A DNA stretch of 64,000 bases from Fimbriimonadales bacterium (GTDB lineage: Bacteria > Armatimonadota > Fimbriimonadia > Fimbriimonadales > ATM1), in contig JAHCHL010000012.1 of assembly GCA_026129745.1 (NCBI GenBank), positions 1 to 64,000 on the forward strand, read 5' to 3'. Below are positions 35,175 to 44,189 of the stretch, piece by piece (position 1 is the first letter of the stretch; each line of letters begins with the position of its first letter). The position numbers and the translations under genes were made by a program. The notes under the pieces are model-generated. The model ran no database searches. It was given only the letters and a program-made list of their open reading frames with translations, and was not told the origin of the DNA.

Positions 35175-36082
35175 TCATCTCCGAGCAACGCAGAAATCGG
35201 AACGTCGAGTGCGTCAGCCAATTTCATTACAGCGCCAATTGAGACGTTTTGCTTGCCATGCTCAAGTGTGCTGATGTAAGTCCGGTCCAAGCCCGCCGCT
35301 TCTGAGAGTTGCGCTTGACTCATTCCGCGATTCTTTCGCTGCGCTTGGACCCTTTGGCCGAGACGACGGAGATAAGTGGCGAGCGAGCGGTCTGCCGTCG
35401 TCAGTCCAAGCAACTTACGCGCTTCTCTTATCCCTTCGATGGGATCTTGCGAACTGATGTCTGCTCCGATGCTCGATGCGGATACCGATTGAAACGCATT
35501 GCCACCCAACATGACCTTGGGCTGCTGCGAGAGCTTCTTGAGGCTTGAAATTGCCTTGCGAACGTTTGGAACGTCAGATGGCATCATCGCCGAGATGCAG
35601 ACGAGGTCTGGCTTTGTGCGCTCGCAGAATGCGACGAGGTCCTTAAGTGGAGTGCTTGCTCCGAGGAAGTCCACGCTCCACCCATCAAACAAAAGGAAGT
35701 CTGCGACCATTCGTGCTCCCATGAAATGGTGATCGCCCTCTGGTGTCGTCACAATCGCTTTGAGGCCATTTGCAGGCCTCGGCTGTGTGATTTGCCTTAG
35801 GCGATCCATCTGTGAGAGGGTGATTTGAGTCGCTAAGTGCTCTTGGGCGACGTTGATCTCGCCGGAATGCCAGAGCCGTCCGACGTGAATCTGTCCAGCC
35901 AGGAAAACATCCAAATAGATGCGGGCTGCACTCATTCCCTGGGCGGCAGCTTGGTCGACGACTGCCGCTGCGGCGGTTGTATTCCCTTGGGCGATCGCTT
36001 GAGCGTATGCTTCGGACAGAGATGCGGCCGCACTCTGGCGCCGAGAAACTTGCATTTTGGCCTTGTCGATAATTTTTGACAT
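35171..36082 (-). CDS. Cobalamin-binding regulator with C-terminal XRE helix-turn-helix (CarH-like light sensor domain)
   Basis: 303-aa putative light- or B12-responsive transcription factor. Residues 20-100 form a B12-binding helical cap containing W71-x9-E81-H82 (LWHSGEINVAQEH), the motif that contacts the adenosyl group in CarH photoreceptors. Residues 105-225 form the Rossmann B12 domain: D117-x-H119-x2-G122 (DHHFMG) with His119 as lower ligand, SAMMPSD, and MLGG. DNA binding is by an XRE-type HTH at 245-300 (GMSQAQLSEAAGLDRTYIS). CarH/LitR normally have an N-terminal MerR domain, so order and fold are both different. It is divergent from a COG1090 gene. B12 binding is well supported; light sensing is inference. 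Confidence 0.85.
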   Translation of the reverse strand: MSKIIDKAKMQVSRRQSAAASLSEAYAQAIAQGNTTAAAAVVDQAAAQGMSAARIYLDVFLAGQIHVGRLWHSGEINVAQEHLATQITLSQMDRLRQITQPRPANGLKAIVTTPEGDHHFMGARMVADFLLFDGWSVDFLGASTPLKDLVAFCERTKPDLVCISAMMPSDVPNVRKAISSLKKLSQQPKVMLGGNAFQSVSASSIGADISSQDPIEGIREARKLLGLTTADRSLATYLRRLGQRVQAQRKNRGMSQAQLSEAAGLDRTYISTLEHGKQNVSIGAVMKLADALDVPISALLGDD

Positions 36083-36111
36083 AAGACAAACTCTTCTGTT
36101 AAGTATAGTCT

Positions 36112-36117
36112 ACGCCA
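36112..36117 (-). promoter_or_regulatory. Possible -10 box of the cobalamin regulator
   Basis: TATACT on the minus strand lies 29 nt before ATG 36082; an AGAAGAG stretch between them may be a weak ribosome site. The 122-bp divergent gap holds promoters for both genes; no clear palindromic operator was found by eye. Confidence 0.35.
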
Positions 36118-36204
36118 TAATAACTCGAATCGTCGCCAGCGAAGCAATATCGGGTCTTTTTCGTAGCAAGGTATGGGCCGAGCCATGAGGACTGAATCGC
36201 AATC

Positions 36205-37095
36205 ATGAAGATTCTTGTTTCCGGAGCCTCCGGAATGATTGGTTCTGCCCTGCTGCCGCTTCTCAGCTCGCTTGGCCATGAAGTTGTTCGAATCGTTCGC
36301 AAGAATCCAAACGGCTCCGACGTTTTCTGGGACTCGAAGAGCGGCTCACTCACTCCGTCGGATTTATCGGCGTTCGATGCGGTCATTCACTTGGCTGGGG
36401 AGCCGATATCCAAGCGATGGACAGAAGATCAAAAGCAGGAGATTCGGCGAAGCCGAGTTGCCGCAACGTCGGCGATCGCGCAGGCAATTGCTCAATCGGC
36501 CAGACCGCCTTCCTGCTTCATTTCCGCTTCAGCAATCGGAATATACGGGGACCGTGGAGAGGAGCTTCTCGATGAAGACTCCCCACTTGGCGAGGGGTTT
36601 CTCGCAGCAGTAGGCGAAGAGTGGGAGTCAGCGGCGAAAACCGCTGCTAGCGAGAGGACTCGGGTTGTCAACACACGATTCGGAGTCGTATGGTCCAAGA
36701 AAGGGGGGGCGCTTGCGAAGATTCTGCCAATCTTCAAATTCGGTTTGGGCGGTCGATTGGGAGACGGCAGTCAATACTGGAGCTGGATCTCCTTGGATGA
36801 CGTTGTTGGGGCGCTTGCCCATATTCTCAACTCCTCGACTATCAGTGGTCCCGTCAACGTAGTTGCGCCCAATCCGGTCACCAATTTGGAGTTCACAAGG
36901 ACGCTTGCGAAAGTTCTGCAAAGACCGGCATGGTTTCCTGTTCCTGCATTCGCTGCGCGCGCGATTGCTGGTCCTATGGTCGATGAGTTGCTGTTCTTCA
37001 GCGCGAGAGTCTATCCTAAGCGCCTGATCGAAAGCGGATTCGAGTTTCATTATCCGACGTTGGAAGAAGCCTTGCGTCGTGCATTGGAGGAGTAA
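36205..37095 (+). CDS. TIGR01777/COG1090 SDR-type epimerase-like protein
   Basis: 296-aa NAD(P)-binding protein of the extended short-chain dehydrogenase fold. The N-terminus MKILVSGASGMIGSALLPLL is the G-x-x-G-x-x-G dinucleotide motif; HLAGEPISKRWTEDQK, SASAIGIYGDRGEE and WSWISLDDVV are specific for the TIGR01777 (YfcH/SulA-like) group; the C-terminal DUF1731-like end VDELLFFSARVYPKRL is present. Biochemical substrate of the family is unproven. It is divergent from the cobalamin regulator. From memory, COG1090 genes recur in light or singlet-oxygen regulons of other bacteria, which fits regulation by that neighbour. Confidence 0.9.
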   Translation: MKILVSGASGMIGSALLPLLSSLGHEVVRIVRKNPNGSDVFWDSKSGSLTPSDLSAFDAVIHLAGEPISKRWTEDQKQEIRRSRVAATSAIAQAIAQSARPPSCFISASAIGIYGDRGEELLDEDSPLGEGFLAAVGEEWESAAKTAASERTRVVNTRFGVVWSKKGGALAKILPIFKFGLGGRLGDGSQYWSWISLDDVVGALAHILNSSTISGPVNVVAPNPVTNLEFTRTLAKVLQRPAWFPVPAFAARAIAGPMVDELLFFSARVYPKRLIESGFEFHYPTLEEALRRALEE

Positions 37096-37138
37096 TCGAA
37101 AAGGAGATTTGGTACACTGACTTGAAGGAGAACTTGAG

Positions 37139-38527
37139 ATGTTTGCAACCGTTCTAATGGGAATTGCGCTTCTACAAGCGGATTCGATCACTCGTGCAGA
37201 CTTGGCCGCGTCATACTTGCGCTTTGAACAGGCGATGGAAGCAAAGCCGCCTGGAGAATCCAGTCTGCGCTCGATAAGCCAGGCATTCGATTCCGCGACG
37301 ATTGCATTCTTCACAGGAAGGAATGCGACTGCAATCGAAGCGATTGACTCACAAACCAGACTCCTAACCGGCACTCCGTTAGATGAAGCAGACCTTTGGA
37401 GGTTCAAAGTTCGAGTCAAACCATCAATCGTTCAGTCGGACAAGCCATTCAATGTGACGACTTCGATTCTGAGAATGTATGGTGAAACTTCCAGCAGATT
37501 GATTGAGGTGAAGCTGCGTCACACAAGAATGGTCAAGGAGATTAGCCTTGGGGCTATTCAAACGGGCATTCCTGGATTCGCATCCCTATCCATTGAGAGC
37601 ATCACTTTGCCGGAAGGCCAGTATGAAGTGACTGTCAGTTCCGGTGGATTTTCAATGACTGCGGGACACGTTTTCGCTTGCAAGGAGTTGCCGTCGACAG
37701 CAAAGGCCCGATTCGAGAGAGAAATCGAAGCGCTTCCTGAAGGAGCCGACAGCTTACTTGTCGATGCGGTCAAATCGAGGATAGAACTGCTAAAAGATGA
37801 GCCAAGCGAAGGAAACTCCGCGGAGTTCCTTGCGAATCCGATAAAGTTGATGGAATCGATCGAAAAGCAGATTGAATCACTAAAGCAAGGAAAGAACCCG
37901 TTCGCAGAAGGTCAAGGAGACTTTTGGATTCGATTACGCGGTTCCACGGCATTTCCCGTAAGAATCTATGTACCAAACACCAAGGCGACCAAGCTTCCGG
38001 TCGTGATTGCTCTTCATGGGATGGGTGGCGACGAGAATATGTTTCTCGAAGCTTACGGAGCTGGATTGATTCGGCGATTGGCAATTCCCAAGGGCTACCT
38101 CCTTGTCAGTCCGCGCACGGAAGCATTTTCCGGGAGTCAAGAGAATGTGCGCGCACTATTGACGTTTCTTGAAAAAGCGTTCGTCATCGACAAAGAAAGG
38201 ATTTTCCTGGTTGGTCATTCGATGGGAGCAGGAGCCGCAATCACGGTCGCTTCGAGAACTCCGGAACTGTTCGCAGGAGTCGTCGCGATTGCAGGCGTGA
38301 GATCGTTTAGCCCCGATCAAAGTTTCCCGCCCGTAATGTTTGTAGCGGGAGAGCTCGATGCAATCGCGTCGCCCGCGCAAATGCGGCGCGTTTTCGATTC
38401 GGCCAAGGCTGCTGGGGCAGCGACCGAATTCAAAGTATACGAAGGCTTAGGGCATACGATGGTCGTTGCTGCCGCGCTCCCAACTGCGCTCGACTGGCTT
38501 CTGACTCGAAAGCCGTCAGGTGGTTGA
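37139..38527 (+). CDS. Secreted alpha/beta hydrolase (esterase-like)
   Basis: 462-aa protein with a short hydrophobic N-terminus, an unassigned N-terminal region, and a C-terminal alpha/beta hydrolase domain from about 265. The nucleophile elbow is GHSMGAG; oxyanion-side strand is VVIALHGMGGDE; acid and His are expected in AGELDAIAS and GLGHTMV. The layout resembles PHB depolymerase/feruloyl esterase-type carboxylesterases. AAGGAG eight nt before ATG 37139 fixes the start. Its end overlaps the convergent ABC ATPase gene by 12 nt. Substrate unknown. Confidence 0.85.
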   Translation: MFATVLMGIALLQADSITRADLAASYLRFEQAMEAKPPGESSLRSISQAFDSATIAFFTGRNATAIEAIDSQTRLLTGTPLDEADLWRFKVRVKPSIVQSDKPFNVTTSILRMYGETSSRLIEVKLRHTRMVKEISLGAIQTGIPGFASLSIESITLPEGQYEVTVSSGGFSMTAGHVFACKELPSTAKARFEREIEALPEGADSLLVDAVKSRIELLKDEPSEGNSAEFLANPIKLMESIEKQIESLKQGKNPFAEGQGDFWIRLRGSTAFPVRIYVPNTKATKLPVVIALHGMGGDENMFLEAYGAGLIRRLAIPKGYLLVSPRTEAFSGSQENVRALLTFLEKAFVIDKERIFLVGHSMGAGAAITVASRTPELFAGVVAIAGVRSFSPDQSFPPVMFVAGELDAIASPAQMRRVFDSAKAAGAATEFKVYEGLGHTMVVAAALPTALDWLLTRKPSGG

Positions 38528-39262
38528 AAAGTCGATCGCTTCGGACTTGTCGATCAGTTCACGGATTCGAGGATCGGTCGACTTTAGGAACTCTTGCGGT
38601 TGGCCGTCAGCGATAACCTTTCCCTCCCATAAGAAAACAACACGAGAGCACACGCGCATTACGGAATGCAAGTCGTGGCTGATCACGACGCTTGCGGATG
38701 CAGTCGATTTCGCAAGATCAACGATCAAAGAGTCAATGGAATAGGCTGTGATCGGATCGAGTCCGCTTGTCGGCTCGTCATAAAACAAAATGGCTGGATC
38801 TGTTGCAAGTGCGCGCGCCAATCCAACTCGCTTTTTCATGCCGCCACTTAGCTCGCTCGGCATCAAGGTTTCTGTGCCGTCAAGACCCACACGTTTCAAC
38901 CTTTCCGACACCAGCTCTTCGACTTCTTTCTTCGACAGCTTCGTGTGTCTAATAACGCCGAATGAAACGTTGTCGAACACGTTGAGATAATCGAAGAGCG
39001 CAGCTCCTTGAAACAGTATTCCAGTTCTTAGCCGGACAGTCTCGAGTTCCTGGGGACTGCAGTTGTTGATATCGATTTCGAATAGCTCAACTGTTCCGCT
39101 TGTGGGGACAAGCAGTCCGGACATGACTCGAAGAAGCGTTGTTTTGCCTCCTCCCGATGCTCCCATAATCGCAACCGTTTCGCCCTCCTCGACGTTCAAC
39201 GAAACGTCGTCGATGACAGTTCGCTCGCCGAACCGCACCGATACGCCGCTGACGCGAATCAT
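38516..39262 (-). CDS. ABC transporter ATP-binding protein, MlaF-type
   Basis: 248-aa ATPase. Walker A GASGGGKTT, Q-loop LFQGAALFD, signature LSGGMKKRVGLARAL, Walker B AILFYDEPTSGLDP and switch His in VISHDL are complete. The signature GGMKKR and FQGAALFDYLNV are typical of MlaF/Ttg2A, the ATPase of phospholipid transport between inner and outer membranes. No MlaE permease or MlaD substrate-binding gene is adjacent, so partners must be encoded elsewhere. A minus-strand TATACT 8 nt before ATG 39262 suggests a leaderless message from a promoter shared with the divergent gene. Confidence 0.9.
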   Translation of the reverse strand: MIRVSGVSVRFGERTVIDDVSLNVEEGETVAIMGASGGGKTTLLRVMSGLLVPTSGTVELFEIDINNCSPQELETVRLRTGILFQGAALFDYLNVFDNVSFGVIRHTKLSKKEVEELVSERLKRVGLDGTETLMPSELSGGMKKRVGLARALATDPAILFYDEPTSGLDPITAYSIDSLIVDLAKSTASASVVISHDLHSVMRVCSRVVFLWEGKVIADGQPQEFLKSTDPRIRELIDKSEAIDFSTT

Positions 39263-39270
39263 GACGGGCC

Positions 39271-39278
39271 AGTATACT
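39271..39278. promoter_or_regulatory. Palindromic bidirectional -10 element (AGTATACT)
   Basis: Start codons 39262 (minus) and 39292 (plus) are separated by 29 bp. AGTATACT is self-complementary and reads TATACT both ways: 8 nt before the minus ATG and 13 nt before the plus ATG. One core could therefore serve both genes. Confidence 0.5.
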
Positions 39279-39291
39279 CGTCTAAATTCCT

Positions 39292-40110
39292 ATGAACTTG
39301 CCTTTGCTCCTTGCGGCGGCGCCACTGGCTCTCGCCAATTCTGTCCAAGATCCCTATCCGTTTCGACTTCAATTCGAACCGGGCGAAGTGCTTCGGTACC
39401 GCGAAACCGTGACTTCGAGCGGCACCATGACTTTTGGAGGTCAGTCTGAAAGCGTCACGATGACTGGCGGTCGAATCCAAGTCATGAATGTGGGTCACGT
39501 CGACCCAGACGGCTATGCAACGATGAAGGTCTCTTTCGAAGATGTCAAGGCCAATGCGAAGATCACCAAGGCACCTTCAAACGTATCTGCTGCAGATCGA
39601 AACAAAGCAGAACAAGGACTGACTGAACAACTCAAGGCCGAACTGCAGTCCGGATCGAGGACTCAAACGGTCAGCCCGCGCGGCGTGACCACATATCGAT
39701 TCGAAGCTGGACCAAACCGCTTTATCGAGATTGTGAATGGAACGTTTTTGATGCTTGTGTTGCCAGAGAGTCCTCCTGTCATGAATCAGAACTGGTTTGT
39801 CGATGTAACTCAAGCAGATCCAAATTCGGGTGCCCCCATCAAGGTTAACTACAAACTTGTAGGTGCAAGCATGATCGGCGATCTCAAGGCTTATAAGGTC
39901 GCCCTTTATGCTCAAAAGACGGAACAGCAAACCGATGGCGATACGAAAGGCACGACAGTGATCATCATTCGCGGATTTGTGAACCTGACTCTGGAAACCG
40001 GGAAGGTCTTGGGCGGCGAGATCACAACTGACATCACTCAGACTCTCACGCGAGGAAACATGTCGCAACGCCAGAACCGAGTGACCGTTCAGAAGTTCGA
40101 TAAGATCTAA
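39292..40110 (+). CDS. Secreted hypothetical protein
   Basis: 272-aa protein with a signal peptide (MNLPLLLAAAPLALANS) and a beta-rich mature domain (RLQFEPGEVLRYRETVTSSG, TYRFEAGPNRFIEI). The layout, with a strand-rich body that measures a quantity over and over, resembles DUF6263-like or uncharacterised secreted proteins, but I recognise no firm family. It shares a promoter core with the MlaF-type ATPase. The S41 protease gene follows 46 nt downstream in the same direction, so they may be co-transcribed. Confidence 0.75.
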   Translation: MNLPLLLAAAPLALANSVQDPYPFRLQFEPGEVLRYRETVTSSGTMTFGGQSESVTMTGGRIQVMNVGHVDPDGYATMKVSFEDVKANAKITKAPSNVSAADRNKAEQGLTEQLKAELQSGSRTQTVSPRGVTTYRFEAGPNRFIEIVNGTFLMLVLPESPPVMNQNWFVDVTQADPNSGAPIKVNYKLVGASMIGDLKAYKVALYAQKTEQQTDGDTKGTTVIIIRGFVNLTLETGKVLGGEITTDITQTLTRGNMSQRQNRVTVQKFDKI

Positions 40111-40156
40111 TGGTCTTGGGAACCGCAATCAGCCAGAGGACGTAGTCGAAGCAACT

Positions 40157-41305
40157 ATGATCGCAGCCGCACTCGCTTTCTTTCCATTGCAGCAGCCTGT
40201 TGAGGACTTTGCGTCGGTTTGGGCCGATTGCCGCAGAGCCGTCGAGACGCGTTACTATGCGCGCCGAACCAAGACCGACCAAATGAACGAGATCCTCAAT
40301 CGGTTCGAACCCTTGGCAAAGGCTGCGACGAGCAGACTCGAGTTCGACGCGATCATGGACAAGATGGTTGCAGAGTTTGGAGATTCGCACTTCGACTTTC
40401 TGTCCGATCATGAGCAGGGCTTCTACTTGATGGATGGATTTCGGGGCGATGCTGCCGCAAGCTACCCACACATTGGCGCATGGTTCAAAAGGGCGAGTGA
40501 CGGCTACACAGTCACGATGGTGCTTCAAGGGTTGCCTGCCAACAAAGCCAATCTTAGGAAGGGCGATGTCATTCTCAATATCAATGACAAGCATTTTGAA
40601 CCGATTCAAGTGCTCAAAGAGAAGCTTGATACTGATGCGACCATCGAGTTTCGGCGTGCTGGATCAAACATGAGGTCCGTGGTCAAGATTCAGGAATCCA
40701 AGGGATTCGATATGTTTCTACAAGCCACGAAGAACAGCGCGCGAATCATTGAGCACAACGGAAAACGAATTGGATACATCCACATCTGGCTCATGGCGAG
40801 CCGCGCGTTTAGGGACGAGCTTGCAAACTTTCTAAAAGGCGAAGCCAAGGATACCGATGCATTTATTCTCGACATAAGGGACGGTTTTGGTGGAAGGCCG
40901 GAAGGCTATGCCGAGCTCTTCCGAAAAGATGGTCAGAATCCAGGCTACACGAAACCGCTGGTCGTATTAACCAACGAAGGCTCAAGAAGCGCGAAGGAAG
41001 TCTTTACTTATCAAATCAAGAAGAGCGAGAGAGCGACTGTCATCGGCTCTCGTACCGCGGGCCATGTTTTAGGCACAACTCCTTGGAAAGTCCGAGATTG
41101 GGCCTACTTCGAGATACCGATCGTGGAGTTTCGTGTTGAGGGCATTTCATTAGAGGGAGTAGGAGTCGAGCCGCACATCATGCTCGAAAGGGAGTTTGGT
41201 CCCAACGGCGAAGACCTTCACCTTCTTCGCGCCCTTGAGCACCTTGGGGGACCTTCTGCGGAAACCCTTATGATTCGCGCAGGGCTGTTGACGGACAGAC
41301 TTTAG
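40157..41305 (+). CDS. S41 family C-terminal-processing-type peptidase with PDZ
   Basis: 382-aa protein, probably exported by its hydrophobic N-terminus (MIAAALAFFPLQQP). An N-terminal helical cap is followed by a PDZ-like region at about 120-175 (LPANKANLRKGDVILNIND), then the S41 catalytic core: DAFILDIRDGFGG and VLTNEGSRSAKEVF, with the nucleophile Ser in GSRSA. Lys of the Ser/Lys dyad is likely in the QIKKSERATVIG segment, but I cannot align it surely. The domain order is that of CtpA-like proteases but shorter. ATG 40157 chosen. Confidence 0.82.
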   Translation: MIAAALAFFPLQQPVEDFASVWADCRRAVETRYYARRTKTDQMNEILNRFEPLAKAATSRLEFDAIMDKMVAEFGDSHFDFLSDHEQGFYLMDGFRGDAAASYPHIGAWFKRASDGYTVTMVLQGLPANKANLRKGDVILNINDKHFEPIQVLKEKLDTDATIEFRRAGSNMRSVVKIQESKGFDMFLQATKNSARIIEHNGKRIGYIHIWLMASRAFRDELANFLKGEAKDTDAFILDIRDGFGGRPEGYAELFRKDGQNPGYTKPLVVLTNEGSRSAKEVFTYQIKKSERATVIGSRTAGHVLGTTPWKVRDWAYFEIPIVEFRVEGISLEGVGVEPHIMLEREFGPNGEDLHLLRALEHLGGPSAETLMIRAGLLTDRL

Positions 41306-41344
41306 AAAAGCAGGGCTTGGCATCGAAGTTGCCGTTGCCCGACT

Positions 41345-43222
41345 GTGACAACAGCACTCATGACAGGCCTGCTCATGCTGGGTCAACCATTCGACATCCA
41401 GCGGGCGATCGATTTAGCGGCGGCAAGCGGGGGCGGAACTATTATCATTCCCGGGGGCATTCACTTCTTGTCGGCACCGCTCTCGATTCCCTCTTCTATG
41501 ACAGGAACCATCAGGATTGTAGCGGCGGATGGCGAGGTGCCGGTGCTTAGTGGTGGGACGCCGGTTACTTCTTGGATTGAGACCGTAGTTGGCGGCAAGC
41601 GAGTCTGGAAAGCAACTGTTGGTGACGGCAGGTTTACACAGCTCTGGGTGAACGGAACTTCCCGACAGCGCGCCAGGCATCCCAATACTGGGTACCTGCA
41701 GACTTCCGGATCACCAGAAAAGTCTGGGTCTGTCTGGGATGGCCAGCGAAGTTTCAGATTTCAGCATGGATCGATACCAAGCATCGCGAATCCTGTTGGC
41801 ACAGAGGCTGTGATTATGTCGAAGTGGATCGCATCAAGACTGCGCGTCGACCGAATCGACTATGCGAGCGGAGTGCTTCACGCTTTGGTTCCAAGTGAAC
41901 TTGCCATCGAGTCGCGAGACTTGTTCTACCTAGAGAACGCACCGGAATTGTTGGATGCGTTTGGCGAGTGGTGGCTCGATTCTCATTCGAAAACTCTGTA
42001 CTACATTCCGTTCCCGAGCGAAACAACGCAGAATACTGTCGCAGTCTATCCACGGTTGACGACGCTTCTTCGCGTACAAAACGTCCATCGATCTGAGGCG
42101 GACGCCAACAGCCTCGAGATCGTTGGAATAGGATTCGAACACACGGACTGGACTCGACCCATGGAGCGTAAATCAGGCCAAGCGGCAGTGGAAGTCAGTG
42201 CTGCCATCGAAATGCGAAACACCCATGGCGTGATCATCCGCGACGCAAGACTCAAGCATCTCGGAGGAGCAGGCATCAACATTTCCGCAGGTTGTCGTGA
42301 CATTGAGATTTCGCACGTTCGGCTCGAAGACTTCGGCGCCAGCGGAGTGCTTATCGGTCCTCGCCTGGCTCCGGCGAACGTGTCCTTGGAAACTCGAAAT
42401 GTCACTTTGACGAATTCAGTGATTCTCAACGGCGGAAACGTTTTTCATGGTGGCGTTGGCGTTTGGATCGGCCACAGCTCGAACAATCGAATCACAAACA
42501 ACTCGATACGAGACTTGTATTACACCGGCCTATCTGTTGGATGGCAATGGGACTTTCAACCAAGCTATGCGTATGCGAACACGATCGCGAGGAACGATGT
42601 TCGTTTCATTGGCAGGAAGTCGAACGGTGACGGGCCTATCCTAAGCGATATGGGCGGCATTTACACCTTGGGCAATCAGCCAGGAACCATAGTCGAAGGC
42701 AACTTCATTTGCGATGTTTCGGCTTATAAGTACGCTGGTTCGGGTATTTATCTCGACGAAGGCAGTTCAGAAATCTCCGTTGCAGGAAACCGAGTTCTGC
42801 GATCTTCGCATCACTCGCTTATGATTCATCGCGGGCGCAATTTGCAGGTCTCTGGGAACCAGTTTTTGCATGCGAAGGGTCCGCAAATCGACTCTGGAAG
42901 CAACAATTCCGGAATTACGATGTTGTTTGCCAACAATATCGTTACCTGGTCATCGGGCGAGGCATTTCAGCCGACGCGGTCCCATCGGCAGATCATCGCT
43001 TTCAACAATCTCTATTGGAGGAGCACAAGGCCGTGGAGCCTACGGCTGTTCGGAATGGAGCCGAGGCTTTGGTTTGCAATGACTCGCGATCGAGGCTCTC
43101 GCGTAGCAAACCCGCTCTTCGTTTCCTCGGCGACCGGCGAAGTGGCGCTCGATGCACACTCACCTGCCTATTCTATGGGCCTCACCGATTTCAGGCTGGA
43201 TCTCGTCGGGCCGCAAGATTAG
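41345..43222 (+). CDS. Right-handed parallel beta-helix protein (GH141-like)
   Basis: 625-aa protein. The first part has the strand-rich start of parallel beta-helix enzymes (GGGTIIIPGGIHFLSAPL) and the segment QLWVNGTSRQRARHPNTGY, which resembles the N-terminal region of GH141-type carbohydrate-active beta-helix proteins. From about 250 to 560, successive N-x-I/V coils recur (HGVIIRDARLKHLGGAGINI, NNRITNNSIRDL, EISVAGNRVLRSS). Catalytic residues cannot be assigned by eye. GTG 41345 is taken as start, ATG 41360 possible; hydrophobic N-terminus suggests export. It converges with the GGDEF gene, one base between stops. Confidence 0.78.
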   Translation: MTTALMTGLLMLGQPFDIQRAIDLAAASGGGTIIIPGGIHFLSAPLSIPSSMTGTIRIVAADGEVPVLSGGTPVTSWIETVVGGKRVWKATVGDGRFTQLWVNGTSRQRARHPNTGYLQTSGSPEKSGSVWDGQRSFRFQHGSIPSIANPVGTEAVIMSKWIASRLRVDRIDYASGVLHALVPSELAIESRDLFYLENAPELLDAFGEWWLDSHSKTLYYIPFPSETTQNTVAVYPRLTTLLRVQNVHRSEADANSLEIVGIGFEHTDWTRPMERKSGQAAVEVSAAIEMRNTHGVIIRDARLKHLGGAGINISAGCRDIEISHVRLEDFGASGVLIGPRLAPANVSLETRNVTLTNSVILNGGNVFHGGVGVWIGHSSNNRITNNSIRDLYYTGLSVGWQWDFQPSYAYANTIARNDVRFIGRKSNGDGPILSDMGGIYTLGNQPGTIVEGNFICDVSAYKYAGSGIYLDEGSSEISVAGNRVLRSSHHSLMIHRGRNLQVSGNQFLHAKGPQIDSGSNNSGITMLFANNIVTWSSGEAFQPTRSHRQIIAFNNLYWRSTRPWSLRLFGMEPRLWFAMTRDRGSRVANPLFVSSATGEVALDAHSPAYSMGLTDFRLDLVGPQD

Positions 43223-43223
43223 G

Positions 43224-44132
43224 CTAAGACGCCAACCTCGAACCGCTATCGGTTCTCTCTGCAGAGATAGACGATCGCCTTTTCTTTCGGTACATGTCGG
43301 CATCAGCGGCCTGAACCAGTTGAGAGAGATTGAATCCACCAGGGCCGAACTGCGCAACACCAAACGTAAACGACAGTCTGCAAACGAGAGCTTCCGTGGC
43401 GTCGCCAAACGAGTCTTGAATCTTAGCAAGCGTTTCTTCCGCTTCGGCTTCATCTGCTCCTGAGAAGACGACGAGGAACTCATCTCCTCCCCATCTCGCC
43501 ACCGTCCCATTGGGACGGACTCCCGCCTCTAATCTCGATGCGAGGATCTGCAAGATGCGGTCTCCGACGATGTGGCCGAATTCGTCGTTCGCTGACTTGA
43601 AGCGATCGCAGTCGACCATCGCGATTGTCAGCGGCTCTTTGTTTCGGATGGTGCGTTCGATTGCGAATTTTGCGAACTCTGTCACTGCTTCGCGATTCAA
43701 CAACTCGGTTAACGGATCGTGCATCGCGGCCTTTTCTGCGACTTGTCTACGCCACTCGGCTGTTGATATCAAGAACATCACGAGCGTTAGTGCGCCGGCC
43801 CGCAAGAGTGTGTTGCCGATCAGCGACGACCACTCGATGTCAGACGAAGTTCGAACATCTGTTACGCCCAAGACAACAAGGGTAGCTGCTATGGCGCCGA
43901 TTCCAGCGCGGAAGTCTCCAAGCCGCGCCGCAATCCAGATAGGGATCACATAAAGGAAGATGAGCCCTGGCAAATGGCCCGTCCCCTCGTCCAATGCATA
44001 AACCAAACCCAGGGAGACCGCAGCGGCCAGGATGGCGCACGGCACCGGGCTCTCTCTGTAGGTCGCCGCTACCGCTTCTGCGAGTCTTCTCAGTCGGGGC
44101 TTCACACCCGTCTTATCGGCTGAATCAGGCAA
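43224..44132 (-). CDS. Membrane diguanylate cyclase (GGDEF)
   Basis: 302-aa enzyme making cyclic-di-GMP from two GTP. The N-terminal 125 residues hold about four to five transmembrane helices, an input domain of MASE type. The C-terminal GGDEF domain at about 135-295 has MHDPLTELLNREA, MVDCDRFKSANDEFGH and RWGGDEFLVVF, all catalytic positions intact. No R-x-x-D inhibitory site is obvious. TTG 44132 is the likely start. A PilZ c-di-GMP receptor lies at 59535 in the same window. Input signal unknown. Confidence 0.92.
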   Translation of the reverse strand: MPDSADKTGVKPRLRRLAEAVAATYRESPVPCAILAAAVSLGLVYALDEGTGHLPGLIFLYVIPIWIAARLGDFRAGIGAIAATLVVLGVTDVRTSSDIEWSSLIGNTLLRAGALTLVMFLISTAEWRRQVAEKAAMHDPLTELLNREAVTEFAKFAIERTIRNKEPLTIAMVDCDRFKSANDEFGHIVGDRILQILASRLEAGVRPNGTVARWGGDEFLVVFSGADEAEAEETLAKIQDSFGDATEALVCRLSFTFGVAQFGPGGFNLSQLVQAADADMYRKKRRSSISAERTDSGSRLAS

Positions 44133-44189
44133 AACCTCAGCCAGTACTTTAGCTAATTGCCTGCCAAACCAGTAATTTTACTGTGCGCC

